Under the pieces are notes generated by a model. That model searched no databases. It saw only the letters and a program-made list of their open reading frames with translations, and was not told the origin of the DNA. A DNA stretch of 64,000 bases from Liolophura sinensis (taxonomy: Eukaryota > Mollusca > Polyplacophora > Chitonida > Chitonidae), in the NCBI RefSeq assembly GCF_032854445.1, contig NC_088306.1, forward strand, positions 2,912,373 to 2,976,372. The letters run 5' to 3'. Positions 45,101 through 56,342 of the stretch are shown here, piece by piece. The translations under genes and the position numbers were made by a program. How positions within the stretch are numbered: the first letter of the stretch is position 1; every line of letters begins with the position of its first letter.

Positions 45101-48100
45101 ACAGGAATCAAACAGAACTGGTCGTCCTTGAGAGCTACATGTATTGATTCTCCTTGATATTAGTCGGCTCTTCAGTTAAACATAAAAAAGGAAAACGTGA
45201 TAAAAATGTTTCACAATTTATTTACCGGGAAATAATTAAAACCATATTTCAATGTGACTGTTCATAAATGAAGGGCGCTGTTACTAGTTCTATTAAATGT
45301 TCACAGATCTCAGACCAGCTGGACCAGCTGTTGTTTAAATGTACTGGCCTGACCAACATTAAAATAATGGACCAATGGGCCAGTGGACTAGTGTTAATTT
45401 GGAACCCTGATTTCAGATTCCTGGCAATTGAATGACATCTCAGAGAATACACTATCGACATGCCAGCTTTCAAAAATGTCAAGAGCTTAAATTGCACTCA
45501 AAAAATCAATCAAGGAGAGTAGTTTATCAATTTAGGAGGAAACGTGATGTAAATCTAAATTTTCACGTAAAAGGTGTTTTTACACACTGTCATAAATCCT
45601 CTCATGGAGCTACAGTCAGCTTGCCCATACATGCAGTAATCAGCTCATTACTCCAACATACATATAAAAGAAAAGTGACCAAAGTAATTTGTGATTCAAA
45701 CTGTTTTTATAGTAAGGGTTGTGAGAATCATGTCCAGTCAAAAACTATGAGGGCTTATTTTGTGACCGAAACACAGGAATCCATGCATTCCTCCAAATAT
45801 TCCCGCAAATCAAAGTTATGTGAATCTTTCCGAATTTCCGTTCAGAAACAGTACCAAAACAAACGGGATTATAAAAGTGATCAAGTGTGCACATCTGAAG
45901 AATGATATCTCTGATGTGATTCACATTTCATTTATATTAACTTACTTGCCATCACGCAAGGGATTAAAAAAAAACATTTTAAAGTTGGATATCCACAGAC
46001 TGCTGTGAAACAAGTTTACAGGAATCTGAGGGGACTGTGGTAAACTTTGACGAAAAATGAGCCCCCAAAAACTTACATGTAGGGATTAGCATACACAGTG
46101 CATGTAGATTGTTAAAAATGAAGTTCGTCCATTAAAATAATGTAAACTTGTTAGTATCACCAGAAGGACCTAATAATCAGATTGTAAGGTGAGTTTTATA
46201 GGTAATATTTGGAATTCCAACGTAATCTTGCTTGCTTTTGTACTTAGTTCAAATTAGCAGTTTTACAGTTAATACACGTAGTATGATTGCACGTGTATAG
46301 GTTGTATTATATAAACCGATTTTACAAAAATGCCATTTGGGTTAAACAAAAAATGCTTTTGCATCATTACACCAAAACATACCCTTACTCCTCCGGAAGT
46401 CCACCTTAAAATCTAAACACTTAAAGGATACATGAAAAGCTTTGGTTTTATTTTTTAATGTGCAGTTTAGGACATGTAATAACATTAATCAGTACAAAAA
46501 AAAGTGTTCATGGTTCGCTTTGAGGGGTAAAATGGCTTCTAAGTACAGTTTTCCCAGCAGTCAGTCTGTAAATTAAGTACATGTACCTTTCAGTGGCAAT
46601 GATATCAATGAAGATCGCTGTTGAAAAGAACTCTGCTTCCCTACACTGTGCTTATAGGGCTAGCAGCCAGCCGACAACAAACCAACAAACCTGACAAACA
46701 CAGCGTACCACTTAAGTGAACTGAGACTTGTCATACAACCATATCATACATTCATTTGAGCCATGAATCTGCCACCATTTAATGGAAGAGTTTGACAGTG
46801 ACAACTCAGAGCATTATTTCTTATCCAGTCATTTGGGGAAAAGTTAGATTGCCTCGCTTCCCTTGTCCATTCTTGTTGAAATGTCACACCACGTGGAACC
46901 TTCCCACTCTTGTTGAAACAACCAAAAATGGCACAACAAACTATCTCTGAGCATAGGGAACATCTATGAATCTATCCTTCTGATAATCCTTACAGGAACA
47001 TGTTATCCTCATTATCAATATGACATAGATATTAAGCATCAAAAAATACAAGACAGTCATTTCAATGAATTGCCACGAGGAAAAGATTCTGATCCAAAAC
47101 TTGAAGGGAGACAACAGATACTGTGAGCATAAATGAAAAAAGAAATTTTACAAAATACAACTCAAAAAATGTTTTCTGAGAGCTTGAAAAAAATAAGAGA
47201 AATTTGTATTAAAACTAAACTTTTTATTGGTAAGCCATCATATTTTCAAGGAATTTAATTGTTATACTTAATACAGCTTGAACAGCCCAAAACTTTTGGA
47301 TGCCAAATGTTTTGCGGAACTAAAATGCAACGCTCTAGATGATGATCTTGGCCAACGTAAAGCCACATGTACATCAACACAAGAGACATGCGTGTACGTG
47401 TACACGAACAGGGGACACACCCAACCCAAACTTAAAGGTGAACTGTAAAGGTGTTAGGTCTGACACATACTCTTATCTATTTTTTTCTATGAGTTACTAC
47501 ACGTATGCAATTTGTAGCTTATTTTCGACCAGAAATGATCTGCACAGATCAGCCAATCAAGTCTACACTTCGTTAAAAACGCCAGGGTTTGTTGTCCACT
47601 GATTTTGGAAAGTTGTGCCCTAGTTCATTGATCTGACTGTCAAAAACATTACAAAAGCTGTTACATTTTTGTAAACATGAATGACAGGCCCCACCAAAAA
47701 CATCACTGCATTTTAAAACAAAATGGACTAAAAAGTGGCCTGCATGTAGTGTCTGGTGTCGACAGGAATCTGGGATCTTGATTAAGAATTCGTTTTTTCC
47801 AAAGTTTGCATAAAAAATATTTAATGAATGAAAAATATTTACTTTCACAAATAACACCTTCTCAATTAGTAGATCAATTAAATAAAACGTTGAGGTTGAT
47901 TTTCAACAATTTCAGATATTTACCTCACGCAACGTTTAGTCATTGAATTCAAAAACACTGTAGGTCCATTCTGAAAAGCACTTTGCAGGTCGAAGTTGGC
48001 TGTTAAATGCACTCCAACACAGCGGCACACAAATTTAACAAAAGTAGCTAAATGTCAACAAAAAGCCATCTGTACCCACTGCATGCTCAAAGAATATTGT

Positions 48101-50125
48101 GCACAAAGCAAAATAAGTCTAATAAGAGACAAAACCAGGGATGACAGATCATTTGTGTGGTGGCTGATAGCATTCACTTTTCACCATTTAGGGATTGGTT
48201 TTAATGAAACCGGAATCTCTGTGCCCAGAGGAAGACCTCTGTGCGCCTTCCGCTTTCTCCATGTGGATGCTAACGTTGCAACTTGACTGTTACTTCTGGG
48301 AGGCCGGACAGCATGCATGTAAGATATGGAGGACCCAGATCTGTGCCCTGCGCATGTTCTGCAATCTCAATGCCTTCCATAGGTGGTCTTTGCAAACATT
48401 TATGTTCCTTACATTTTCATGAGTTATTTCTTAAGTGGTGTGGGTCTGAGATTCCTCACGAATTCAGAGATGCTTCAACATATTTGACAAAGACAGGTAG
48501 ATGCACAAGGGTTTTAAATAAAGCTCAGTCTGAAGCTTTATTTGTGGCCATCCTCAGCCCTGGATGAGGATTCGCTTTTTAATGTAGTTTGCATAGTCAT
48601 GGCTGGTCCCATTCACTCATAAAGAACGAATTGTAGAACTATAGAAGAGAATCTATTACCCACGGCCTGTCCTGGTTACTCCTTTACAATACTATTTATC
48701 TTTGGGATGACCGACGGCTCGGAATTTTATCTGTCTGGCGGTCTGGTAGCTTAAGCATTGAAAAGAAGTAACTGGACAGGCCAGACAGGTTAGTAATCGA
48801 CTGTTTTCCGAAAGTTTATGATGCATACTTTAAGCTTGGTGCCCACGGAGAACATTTGTTGTTGTAGAAAATCGGATTTTCAGATCCTTGTGTCAAATGA
48901 TCCGGAGTATCAAGTTCAACATTTGTTGTTCATTTTTGAAGATTCCAGCAGCAAAAGGCAGTCAAATGACACATTTTAGGTCATGTGGCCCCAAAAATGT
49001 GTATAACAACTTCCATTTTGTATGTATTCACATGACAATTCCATAGACGGTTATTTGTTGACGTAGATGACAAAGATCTCATAAGATCCTGACTGCTTGC
49101 ACACAAGGGAAATCTTGTGCCCAGCTTTTTGTTTCTATTTTTTTTTTTTGTTACCCAAAATTAGAGGAGCTGAATCTTTGGGTCAAGTGTTCCAGAATCA
49201 GGAATTCTTGTTGTGGTTACTGACACACAATTAAATTTCGAGGATTTTTTGTTGTGGCCTTTACAAGGGTGAACGGGACACAGCCATGACTATGTGAATG
49301 CTGTCCAAATATAACAAAAAACACACATCCTGGGCTAGCACCATCCTTTCAGAAACAAAATCCTTGTCAAACTGTGACACGTAACCCTAGATGACTACGG
49401 TCAAAGGGCACTGTTAAAATCCAGAGCTGACGATCATCCCAAAGGTAAATATACGTCCATATTTCAGAAAGTTCAACTTTTCCGCTCGCTTGACTTTCAC
49501 AAAAGGACACACAAGTGCACTGATTGCAATCTCGAGGCCCGGGAAACAACGGCAACTTGGAATCAGTGGACAGGTTGAGGCTGTTGAAATATGGATGGAT
49601 ATTTTCCTTTGTGGTTATTAACAGCTTGGGAATTTAATATTCAGTTGCCCCGGGATGCTAAGCATTGTAAAAGAGTAACTGGACAGGTCTGGGAGGTTAG
49701 TACTCACCTGGTTTCAGAAATTTTACGATGATTCCTTCAGAGATGAATGGGACCAATCCATGACTCTGCGAGCCCCTGCGATCGTAGTCATTCTGGGCTA
49801 GCCACACACATCAGAGCAATATTGGACTTGGCCTGTCAACCTGTCCATGGACATTTCTGGGTGGTAAGAATAACTGTGAGTCTATACCTCAACGGGCAAC
49901 TAACATCACGACCAGTCTTTCATTCGACTGAAAGACAGGTGAGGTATTCTCCCAAAGATAAGGCTGTTTTTAAATGGAAGAGCGCGTCGTCAATAAAACA
50001 TCTTGACGGCGCCCTATGTCTCTAGACATAGCACTTCTTGTATCAACAATCTTCTTCAGGAATCTATAATTTTCACAACTCCCACATTACAGCAGCCTCA
50101 GCTATAAAATTCCCACAATGCTTAC
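42146..50125. other. Intergenic DNA, no gene supported
   Basis: The longest frames (157 codons at 45432-45905, 96 at 47996-48286) show no recognised domain, no family resemblance and no start or splice context that I trust. Related segments near 48730-48790 and 49640-49710 both carry AAGTAACTGGACAGG or AGAGTAACTGGACAGG with similar flanks, which suggests an old duplication or repeat. Simple A and T runs are frequent. Confidence 0.55.
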
Positions 50126-50231
50126 CATTCGGTGACTTCTGTATTCTTTGAGTGTTGAAAAAATGTTTAAATTCGCGCGACACACGTCCGGTTTTCACTA
50201 GCAGACGACGTGTTGTGAAAAAACCGGGCAT
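50126..50231 (-). CDS. Candidate first exon of a divergent gene
   Basis: The minus-strand frame starting at ATG 50229-50231 (MPGFFTTRRLLVKTGRVSRE...), or 11 codons earlier at 50264, runs to a good donor, AATG/GTAAGC, at 50126/50125. The peptide is rich in Arg, Lys, Ser and Thr and poor in acidic residues, like a mitochondrial presequence. No second exon could be found in the 8 kb downstream. It lies about 180 bases from the UGGT start codon in the opposite direction, so the two could share a promoter. It may also be chance. Confidence 0.25.
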
Positions 50232-50375
50232 CGACCGGAAGTCTACATATACCACCGCGTACAATAAATAATCTACACTTTAATAAAAGAAACTTTATTT
50301 CATGTCATTTAACTAAATTATGTCGAAACATTTTTTTGCTTACCATTTAGCGAACTGTCATTTCACGACTACGGA

Positions 50376-50394
50376 CCAATCAAAAGCGACCACA
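50376..50394 (+). promoter_or_regulatory. ERSE-like element in the UGGT promoter
   Basis: The sequence is CCAAT, nine bases, then CCACA. The ER stress response element is CCAAT-N9-CCACG, bound by NF-Y and ATF6 (or XBP1). The spacing is exact and the second half matches in four of five bases. It lies about 20 bases before the UGGT start codon, so it may overlap the transcript start. Confidence 0.45.
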
Positions 50395-50413
50395 TCGTCA
50401 GCAGCACTGCAAC

Positions 50414-50431
50414 ATGGCGGCGTCCAGGCGG
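50414..50431 (+). CDS. UGGT1: UGGT, coding exon 1 (first six codons)
   Basis: ATGGCGGCGTCCAGGCGG is followed by the donor GTAAGC. It joins in phase 0 to 52323 and supplies MAASRR, the start of a signal peptide. The ATG sits in ACATGGCGG, a good Kozak context (A at -3, G at +4). The exon is so short that it is recognised only through its fit with exon 2. Confidence 0.75.
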
Positions 50432-52322
50432 GTAAGCAAGTCGGAGGAAGTACAGCGAATTTAGTGTTTTCTCTGCTGTGATCTAATTGATGCCAGAAGT
50501 GTTGCATGTTTTCAGTCACAACGGATGTTCAAAGGGCTCAGATACAGATTAAAAAACAATACTGATCTATATCGTGGATGATCAGTCCAGAATCAGTCAG
50601 CTGATCGATGTAGTTGATTGTGATTGCCCATGTCTACAAATACAGGCATTACACTATAGTCTTACCTGACTACACGCCGGTAGAGCCATACCACTTTTCC
50701 ATTTATTTTCTCGGAGTAGAAAGTACATGCAGGCCTGCACAGAAATGCGTGCTTCGGTGCATGGAACTCACCCTTATTCCTTCCGTTATAAACGGGTTGC
50801 TGGTCTTTACGATCATCTCCCTCATGTTAAAATGAAACCTGTCTGTGACGACGGTCAAACAGTGTGGCCTTCCGTGTGTGGAGAGTTCCTGCACTTCTGC
50901 CACCTCAGCATAGTCACAGGGATATAGTTCATTTTGAAGCCTACCACCTGCTATAGTTTCCCAACAAAACTGAGAACTACCAGGTACTAGCCACCAAAAA
51001 AAAAAAAATGGTCCACCTGTGTGGTCACATCTCAGAAATTTAGTTTTGCAAAATTTTAAACTGAGCCAAATTCTGTGTAAGTACGAAGTCTTAGTTTATA
51101 TATGGGATCCGGTCCCCATTAAAGGTTGGTTTCATTTAAATGTGGGGCGATGATCCTGAGACTAAGGAATAAGGATGTGGCGGCCAAAATTGCAGCACAC
51201 ATATTTGTGCAGGTCTGGGCTTTCTCAGGAGACATTCGATAAGTGCATGTGGTGTGAGGTGACAGAAGGGAGGGTATCTGCATCATGTTTTTAAATTTAG
51301 CCTGCCCTTATGATGGTTTGGGGCCATACCAGGCCGAAAAAAAGTTTGCCAAGCCTAACTTCAGAGCTGCTAAGGAACAAAGATATGGCTGCTGAATTGT
51401 AGTGGGAATATTTGTATACATCTCTACTTTCAAAGGAGAAATGCCCACGCTGATGTGTATTTTCTTAATTTGATTGGTGTTTTACGCCAGACTCAAGAAT
51501 ATTAGGGCGACGAAAATCAAGACTAAATGCCTGCGGTGCGAGGTGACATGTCTCTGGCACTACTCCGATGATGGGAAACAGAACGTGGTATATCTCCATT
51601 AGAGTGTAAGCAAAGGTGGAGCCTCATAGGGCTAACATTCCGCTGAGTCTGTTTACAAGCCTTAAAACTGCTCGGATTAGTATATAAAGGAGTAGAAATA
51701 TAAACTGTGAGAATTTCCCACATAAAATGACAGCCACAATGAAAACACTCTCAGCACCATAGTTTTCAACTATGAATGATTCGTAGTTTCAAATATCTGG
51801 GCTCTTTGCAAGCAGCCCATTCAGATGAACTCTTTTATCATTCTAACATTTATTGCAACACTGAATCCATCTGTGGCCCTCAAAAACATAGCATAGATAT
51901 CAAACTCCCATCCCCTTCCCATTTATGGCCATCAAACTCACCTCCTTTCCTCATTTGTATATCTTTTTTCAGTTGAATCTTGAATACTTTCTTTATAATT
52001 GATTACCCTCACCCGCAGCAACCTGGGGTCATGGGTTTCCTCCTACCATAATGCTGTCCGCCATTGTAGAAGTGAACTATTCTTGAGTATAGTGTGAAAC
52101 TCCAGTCAAATAAATGAGTAAATATGAAACTACATGTAATTAACTTGATGACTTGTGGTTGCATTAACTGTTAGAGCTTTGATGGTTCAATCATGTACTA
52201 GTAGAGAATCATTTTGAAATATCGTGTGACCTACTTGTGGTTTTGAAATGTCTGTAATGGTAACGGGCTGAAATGTAGGAGGAAATACGTAAATGAAACA
52301 CATTGATTTAAACTTGTTTCAG
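50432..52322. other. UGGT intron 1
   Basis: An intron of about 1.9 kb. It holds a reverse SINE-A tail (about 51461-51505), a plus-strand SINE-A 3' half (about 52008-52135) and otherwise unremarkable AT-rich DNA. Confidence 0.7.
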
Positions 52323-52453
52323 ATATTTCAGATGGGTGCTGCCTGCTGTCTTCTCATCGTTTACATGCTCTGTTTGGTGGAAGCTAAGCCAAAATACGTT
52401 TCTCAAGTATTGGAAGCAAAATGGCAATCTACACCTCTACTGCTAGAAGCCAG
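52323..52453 (+). CDS. UGGT1: UGGT, coding exon 2 (signal peptide and N-terminus)
   Basis: UGGT is the ER enzyme that adds glucose back to N-glycans of misfolded glycoproteins so that calnexin and calreticulin rebind them. The 131-nt exon has acceptor TTGTTTCAG and donor AG/GTACAG. Residues 11-27 form a hydrophobic core ending in VEA, with likely cleavage before KPKY. The block KWQSTPLLLEAS, split between exons 2 and 3, is the strongly conserved N-terminal signature of UGGT ahead of its thioredoxin-like repeats. A second AG nine bases in keeps frame and would begin at MGAACC, so an alternative start or acceptor is possible. Confidence 0.88.
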
Positions 52454-53068
52454 GTACAGTTCACTTTGATTTGGAAGAAAAATTAACAAGCCTCGAAAAT
52501 CTTGGAATTTAAAAGTAACTTCAGGGTTTTTGTAATTGGGCCTGGGAAAACTTTAAAAGCCTTCAAATTGAGACTGTAATAGCAACCTGAACTACTGTAT
52601 ACATGAGTGGTATACTGTCATTCTCAATGTAAAATGTGACATATTTAAGATCTCCTTATACTGCTCTTAAGCTAGTATGGTTATCTGTGATCTGGTGCCT
52701 CTGATAGCAATTTGTGAAACTCCCTTGTAATAGTACAATCATGTTTGTAGACTTCGGTTTTATAAAGTCAGGTGATATTTTCAGGCATCTTACAATGGGT
52801 AATAGTTGTTAACTGGGTGCACTCCAGTTTGCCTCACCCATAAATGTGACCCCTGTCATGCCTGTGTTGGAGTGGGGGTGGGGTGTTGGGAGTGGGAGGA
52901 AGTTTGAATATGACATTAAAGACCAAAGAACTTTTGACAGGGTTCTGGCAGAATCATCCCAAACTGTGCTCAACAGAAATCTGGATTTGGCAGGTAACAG
53001 ATGATCTCATAATAATAAAGTGAAATGCATTCTGTTTGATTTATGTTTTTGTTTTTCTGTCATTTCAG
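52454..53068. other. UGGT intron 2
   Basis: An intron of 615 bases with GT...AG ends and a pyrimidine-rich 3' end (TTTTTCTGTCATTTCAG). No other feature is seen. Confidence 0.8.
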
Positions 53069-53154
53069 TGAATACATAGCTAAGGAAGGTAATGACCAGT
53101 TCTGGGCCTTTGTCAACGATGTTGCTCGTCTTAAAGTCTCAGATGTCAAATCTG
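53069..53154 (+). CDS. UGGT1: UGGT, coding exon 3
   Basis: The 86-nt exon completes Ser from exon 2 and encodes SEYIAKEGNDQFWAFVNDVA, similar to the SE(F/Y)...FW.FV part of UGGT proteins just after the LLLEAS block. It ends one base into a codon at donor TG/GTGAGT. With exons 1-2 it gives 78 residues of a protein that is normally about 1500 long. No later exon is found before base 64000, so intron 3 is at least 10.8 kb and would contain the virus-like element. Confidence 0.87.
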
Positions 53155-54200
53155 GTGAGTGGGAACAGTTATGCCTCGCATAAATTACAGGGGTCAAATT
53201 GTTTGCTCATTTACTCATTTTTAAGAGCTCAAAATAAAAATGATGATATCAAATTGAGCCTATGTAATCAGACAGATGGCTTTGTACCATGCATATAGTA
53301 ATGATAATTGATTTCAGTTACATAGATGATTGTCTTTTTTCTACTGCCATGTTGTTTTACTTCCATTTTTACAATAATTGGAATCTTTCACACTTTTAAA
53401 ATGAAATGATTGACTTCATTTTGTTTTTATCGCAGTCACCACTCTGAAAAGCTGAAAACTTCAAACATTTTTACCCATGAGTTTATATACATGATGTTGA
53501 CTTTACTTATCTTTGGATACACAATTTTAGGATTCCATCATTTTCACTGTTCACAGGCTTTTAGTAACAGTAAACAGTCTGTGTCAACCAAGGTGCTATA
53601 TACACAGCCTGAAGTTGTATATGTATACACAAATTAGGCAAGCTCTGGTGAAGACAGGTGGTTTACTTTCAGTATTCCACTTTCCTTCACCAATTAAACA
53701 TCTGTCTTACAAATTGTTTAAAGGAGAAGAAAAATACCATGGAAAGGATTGTATTTCCTCGAAGGTGCATGCCATAAAAATATTCTAATATGTACCTCAA
53801 GTTGATAAATTATGAACTAGCCCAAGAACTAGTCCAGAAGTATTCTGTGTTAGGAGGAGAATTGCCGTTGGAAACCGCCAAAGTGCAGTTCATACATTTT
53901 CGGTAGAACTCTTCTTCCCGTAAGGTAGCGAACAGCACATTTCATTTTCCACTTGACAGTCATGAAACCGGAATGTGGGCTGTAGGTTCCGAGTTTACAC
54001 AGACAAGTGGGCAGTTTTAACGACTCGCATTGGCTGAGAGGCAAACACCCCCAGCGTACATTACAGGGTGTTAAAGATGGAGGACATGATGGACTTTGCC
54101 GTTTTCAGGCTTTACATGTATGGCAAGGAAAAATCGCAAAATTATGGAGCAGGCACCACCAGCAGCAGGGGGGGCGAATGCAGAAGCCAGTGGGGGATGC
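53155..54200. other. UGGT intron 3, host-like part and transition
   Basis: AT-rich DNA to about 53820, then more balanced composition. A plus-strand frame from ATG 54077 (MEDMMDFAVFRLYMYGKEKS...) runs into the GC-rich repeats. It has no recognisable domain and may be chance. The left end of the inserted element probably lies between 53.8 and 54.6 kb, but no terminal repeat or target-site duplication could be seen. Confidence 0.45.
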
Positions 54201-54204
54201 GTGG

Positions 54205-54535
54205 GGCACGTGAGCGCCCCCCCACCATGCTCTCCTTGGCCGGACCCCCCCTGGCGCGCTCCCCGGGGGCAAGAGCGCCCCCACCATGCTCTCCTTGCCG
54301 GACCCCCTGGCGCGCTCCCCGGGGGGCAGGAGCGCCCCCACCATGCTCTCCTGGCCGGACCCCCTGGTGCGCTCCCCCGGGTGGCAAGAGCGCCCCCACC
54401 ATGCTCTCCTTCGCCGGACCCCCCCTGGCGCTCTCCCGGCCTACATGCACAATTACCCCAATTATTTGTGTACGCGGAACGCGCCCGGCCTACATACACA
54501 ATTACCCCAATTATTTGTGTACGCGAAACATTGCT
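54205..54535. repeat. GC-rich tandem repeats at the element edge
   Basis: About four units of 55-65 bases containing AGCGCCCCCACCATGCTCTC and CTGGCGCGCTCCCC lie at about 54211-54440. They are followed by two units of about 46 bases containing CACAATTACCCCAATTATTT and GTGTACGCG. The array opens long frames on both strands (up to 191 codons) with low-complexity Pro/Arg or Gly/Ala content. These are not genes. Confidence 0.85.
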
Positions 54536-54623
54536 TCCCGCGGGCCGGGGCACGTACCAGGGCCCCAATATTTTCCTATTAGAGAGATGGGCAACGTTAG
54601 GTATACTTAGGTATACTTCAAGC

Positions 54624-54896
54624 ATGTGGGGCAAGGATACATGCAAGTGGCTGAAGTGTGGTTCTTTCGATCACTGCGGGCGGCGATGTATAAAGGAATA
54701 CTGCAAGGTACACCTCGCCAGGCTAAGAAAAAGCCGTGGCACACAACCATGCCAACTGTGTGGAATCGGCGTGAAAAACGAGTATGGCCTTTGTGTCCCA
54801 TGTGGGTACCACAAACTTGCAATAGGGGACTGCAAAAGGCGTACAAGGGCTTTCCAAAAGGAGTTTGCCCGTTTAGCGGCCATCGATATTTTCTAG
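54624..54896 (+). CDS. Small Cys-rich zinc-binding protein (90 aa)
   Basis: The open frame extends upstream through GC-rich repeats, but the ATG at 54624 (MWGKDTCKWLKCG) is taken as start because the conserved-looking Cys-rich part begins there. The N-terminal cluster has Cys7, Cys12, Cys18, Cys22, Cys27 and His30. The second has C43-x2-C46 and C57-x2-C60, a zinc-ribbon spacing. A basic tail follows (CKRRTRAFQKEF). Such proteins bind nucleic acid or protein. I have the impression that similar small proteins occur beside comparable virus-like gene blocks in other invertebrates, but cannot verify it. The base composition fits the element rather than the host intron. Its function is unknown. Confidence 0.65.
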   Translation: MWGKDTCKWLKCGSFDHCGRRCIKEYCKVHLARLRKSRGTQPCQLCGIGVKNEYGLCVPCGYHKLAIGDCKRRTRAFQKEFARLAAIDIF

Positions 54897-55766
54897 TGCA
54901 TATATGGGCTTAACACGGGTGTAGGCTTACTGAGCACAAGCATATTTCAGGCTTGCGCCTATTTCGATGAAGACAGCCGGTATAGATTTGCCAGGCTATT
55001 TTCACGCAGCGGCCAGCCCACGTTATAATTTAAATGCCACCGTTGCTCAAATTGTGACAACGCCAGCACAGAAAGTATGGAATAGGATAGGCTTTGACCT
55101 ACATTACACACACACACCGGAGAACTACATGCATGTATAGGCCTATGTATATATGCGGGTCAGAGACAGCCCAGCCCGTCTACATACGGGTGTTGTGCAA
55201 TACTTAATTAATAAATCGTTGATTGCCTTTGATGTATGGGTCGTAGGACAAAACTAACATCAGATTCTGAATCTACGTCTCTTCTTCGCCCATATTGCCG
55301 TTGTTATGGGTCGATTCTGAGCGAAAAAACAATTTTAGCGGAAAAGACACCCCCAATTTTTCACAACACATTCGGCAGCCCGGATAGCTCCCTTGGCCAG
55401 GGAGCCGGCCGCCCTGTGTCTCTGGGTATATAGCCGTGCTAATACCCGCCACCTCGCCGAATGATCGTCTCTAATTCTCCAATGATGAAAGCTCGAAGGT
55501 GGGCATTTCGAGGAGATTAGAATGGGGAGGTGGGGTGGTTGCAGAAGGGAGAGCCCGAAAAAACCGAATGATAACGCAAACGCACGAAAACGACCTTTAA
55601 GGTTTAGCCCCGGGTTCTCGAGACACAGCTTGGGTTTTGCTCTTTATGGTCGTGGGTTCGATCCCCGGCTAGGACATATTTTTTTTTTTCACAATTACTT
55701 ACGGAGTGTAGCGCGGAGGTTGTTCATTAACACCGAAGGTGTAAAATACGGCGGTGCAGTCTATCG
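54897..55766. other. Non-coding part of the element; tRNA-like B-box and T run
   Basis: No gene recognised. At 55647-55692 the plus strand reads GTGGGTTCGATCCCCGGCTA and then a run of about 11 T, i.e. a perfect Pol III B-box followed by a Pol III-type terminator. No A-box or pairing acceptor stem was found upstream, so it is a tRNA relic or an unusual Pol III unit, not a proven tRNA gene. Frames at 55236-55433 and 55522-55818 are unrecognised. Confidence 0.45.
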
Positions 55767-56342
55767 TCAGTCGGACAGAGCTTTTTTAATGTCTTGGCGG
55801 GCCAGGTCGCGACCTTGAGCTATGAGCTGCTTTTTAACCTTCTCGTCGAGTTGTGCGGAGTTGAATGCCTTGTGAGACTTCGAGCGTATCCCCTCCTTCA
55901 GATCATCGTAGCTCTGCAGCTCGGCCACTACCTGTTTAAACTCTACATCTGAAATGAGGCCATCGGTCATTGCTGCGGACACCTGCGCGTGAATACTGTT
56001 TAGCTTGGCATCAGCCAACAGCCGGATGTCGTTGTGTTTCTTAGCCTTCGCGCGGAGCCGCTTATTAATTAATTTTCCAGCTGCGCTAATGACACCACAC
56101 GCCAGCGCCGTTGCCTCCATTGCCAGCACCGCGGGGGCGGCAAATACAGTAGACAGCAGCCCGACGCCAGCCACCCCCAAACCAAAAGAGGCTGCGAGTA
56201 TTGCTGAATCCAAAGCCTCGGAGGCGCCAACTGCGCGCTGGTATTTTTTGTACAAGGCTCGCCTGAGGTCCCGCTCAGATTCCAACCGTTTCTGTATATC
56301 CGATATATACCGCAAACGGTGGGCGTGGCCCGTCTGCTCCAT
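55767..56342 (-). CDS. Element protein with membrane hairpin (191 aa), unknown function
   Basis: The start at 56342 (MEQTGHAHRLRYI) overlaps the end of the upstream gene by 68 bases, as is common in compact viral genomes. Residues about 12-40 are charged and helical. A long hydrophobic stretch at about 46-90 is interrupted by Pro and Gly (FAAPAVLAME) and could form two membrane helices. The remaining C-terminal 100 residues are charged and helical (KLINKRLRAKAKKHND...). It is the last of three minus-strand genes with tight spacing, so it is likely co-transcribed with the penton-like gene. I do not recognise a named family. Confidence 0.75.
   Translation of the reverse strand: MEQTGHAHRLRYISDIQKRLESERDLRRALYKKYQRAVGASEALDSAILAASFGLGVAGVGLLSTVFAAPAVLAMEATALACGVISAAGKLINKRLRAKAKKHNDIRLLADAKLNSIHAQVSAAMTDGLISDVEFKQVVAELQSYDDLKEGIRSKSHKAFNSAQLDEKVKKQLIAQGRDLARQDIKKALSD

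Noticed and set aside
45432-45905. 157-codon plus-strand frame in intergenic DNA
   Set aside because: The composition is that of AT-rich non-coding DNA, with no domain, no conserved-looking block and no promoter or splice context.
54068-54646. Frames of 180 and 191 codons on both strands and the upstream part of a 266-codon frame
   Set aside because: They are produced by GC-rich tandem repeats of suitable unit length. Only the Cys-rich C-terminal part starting at 54624 looks like a protein.
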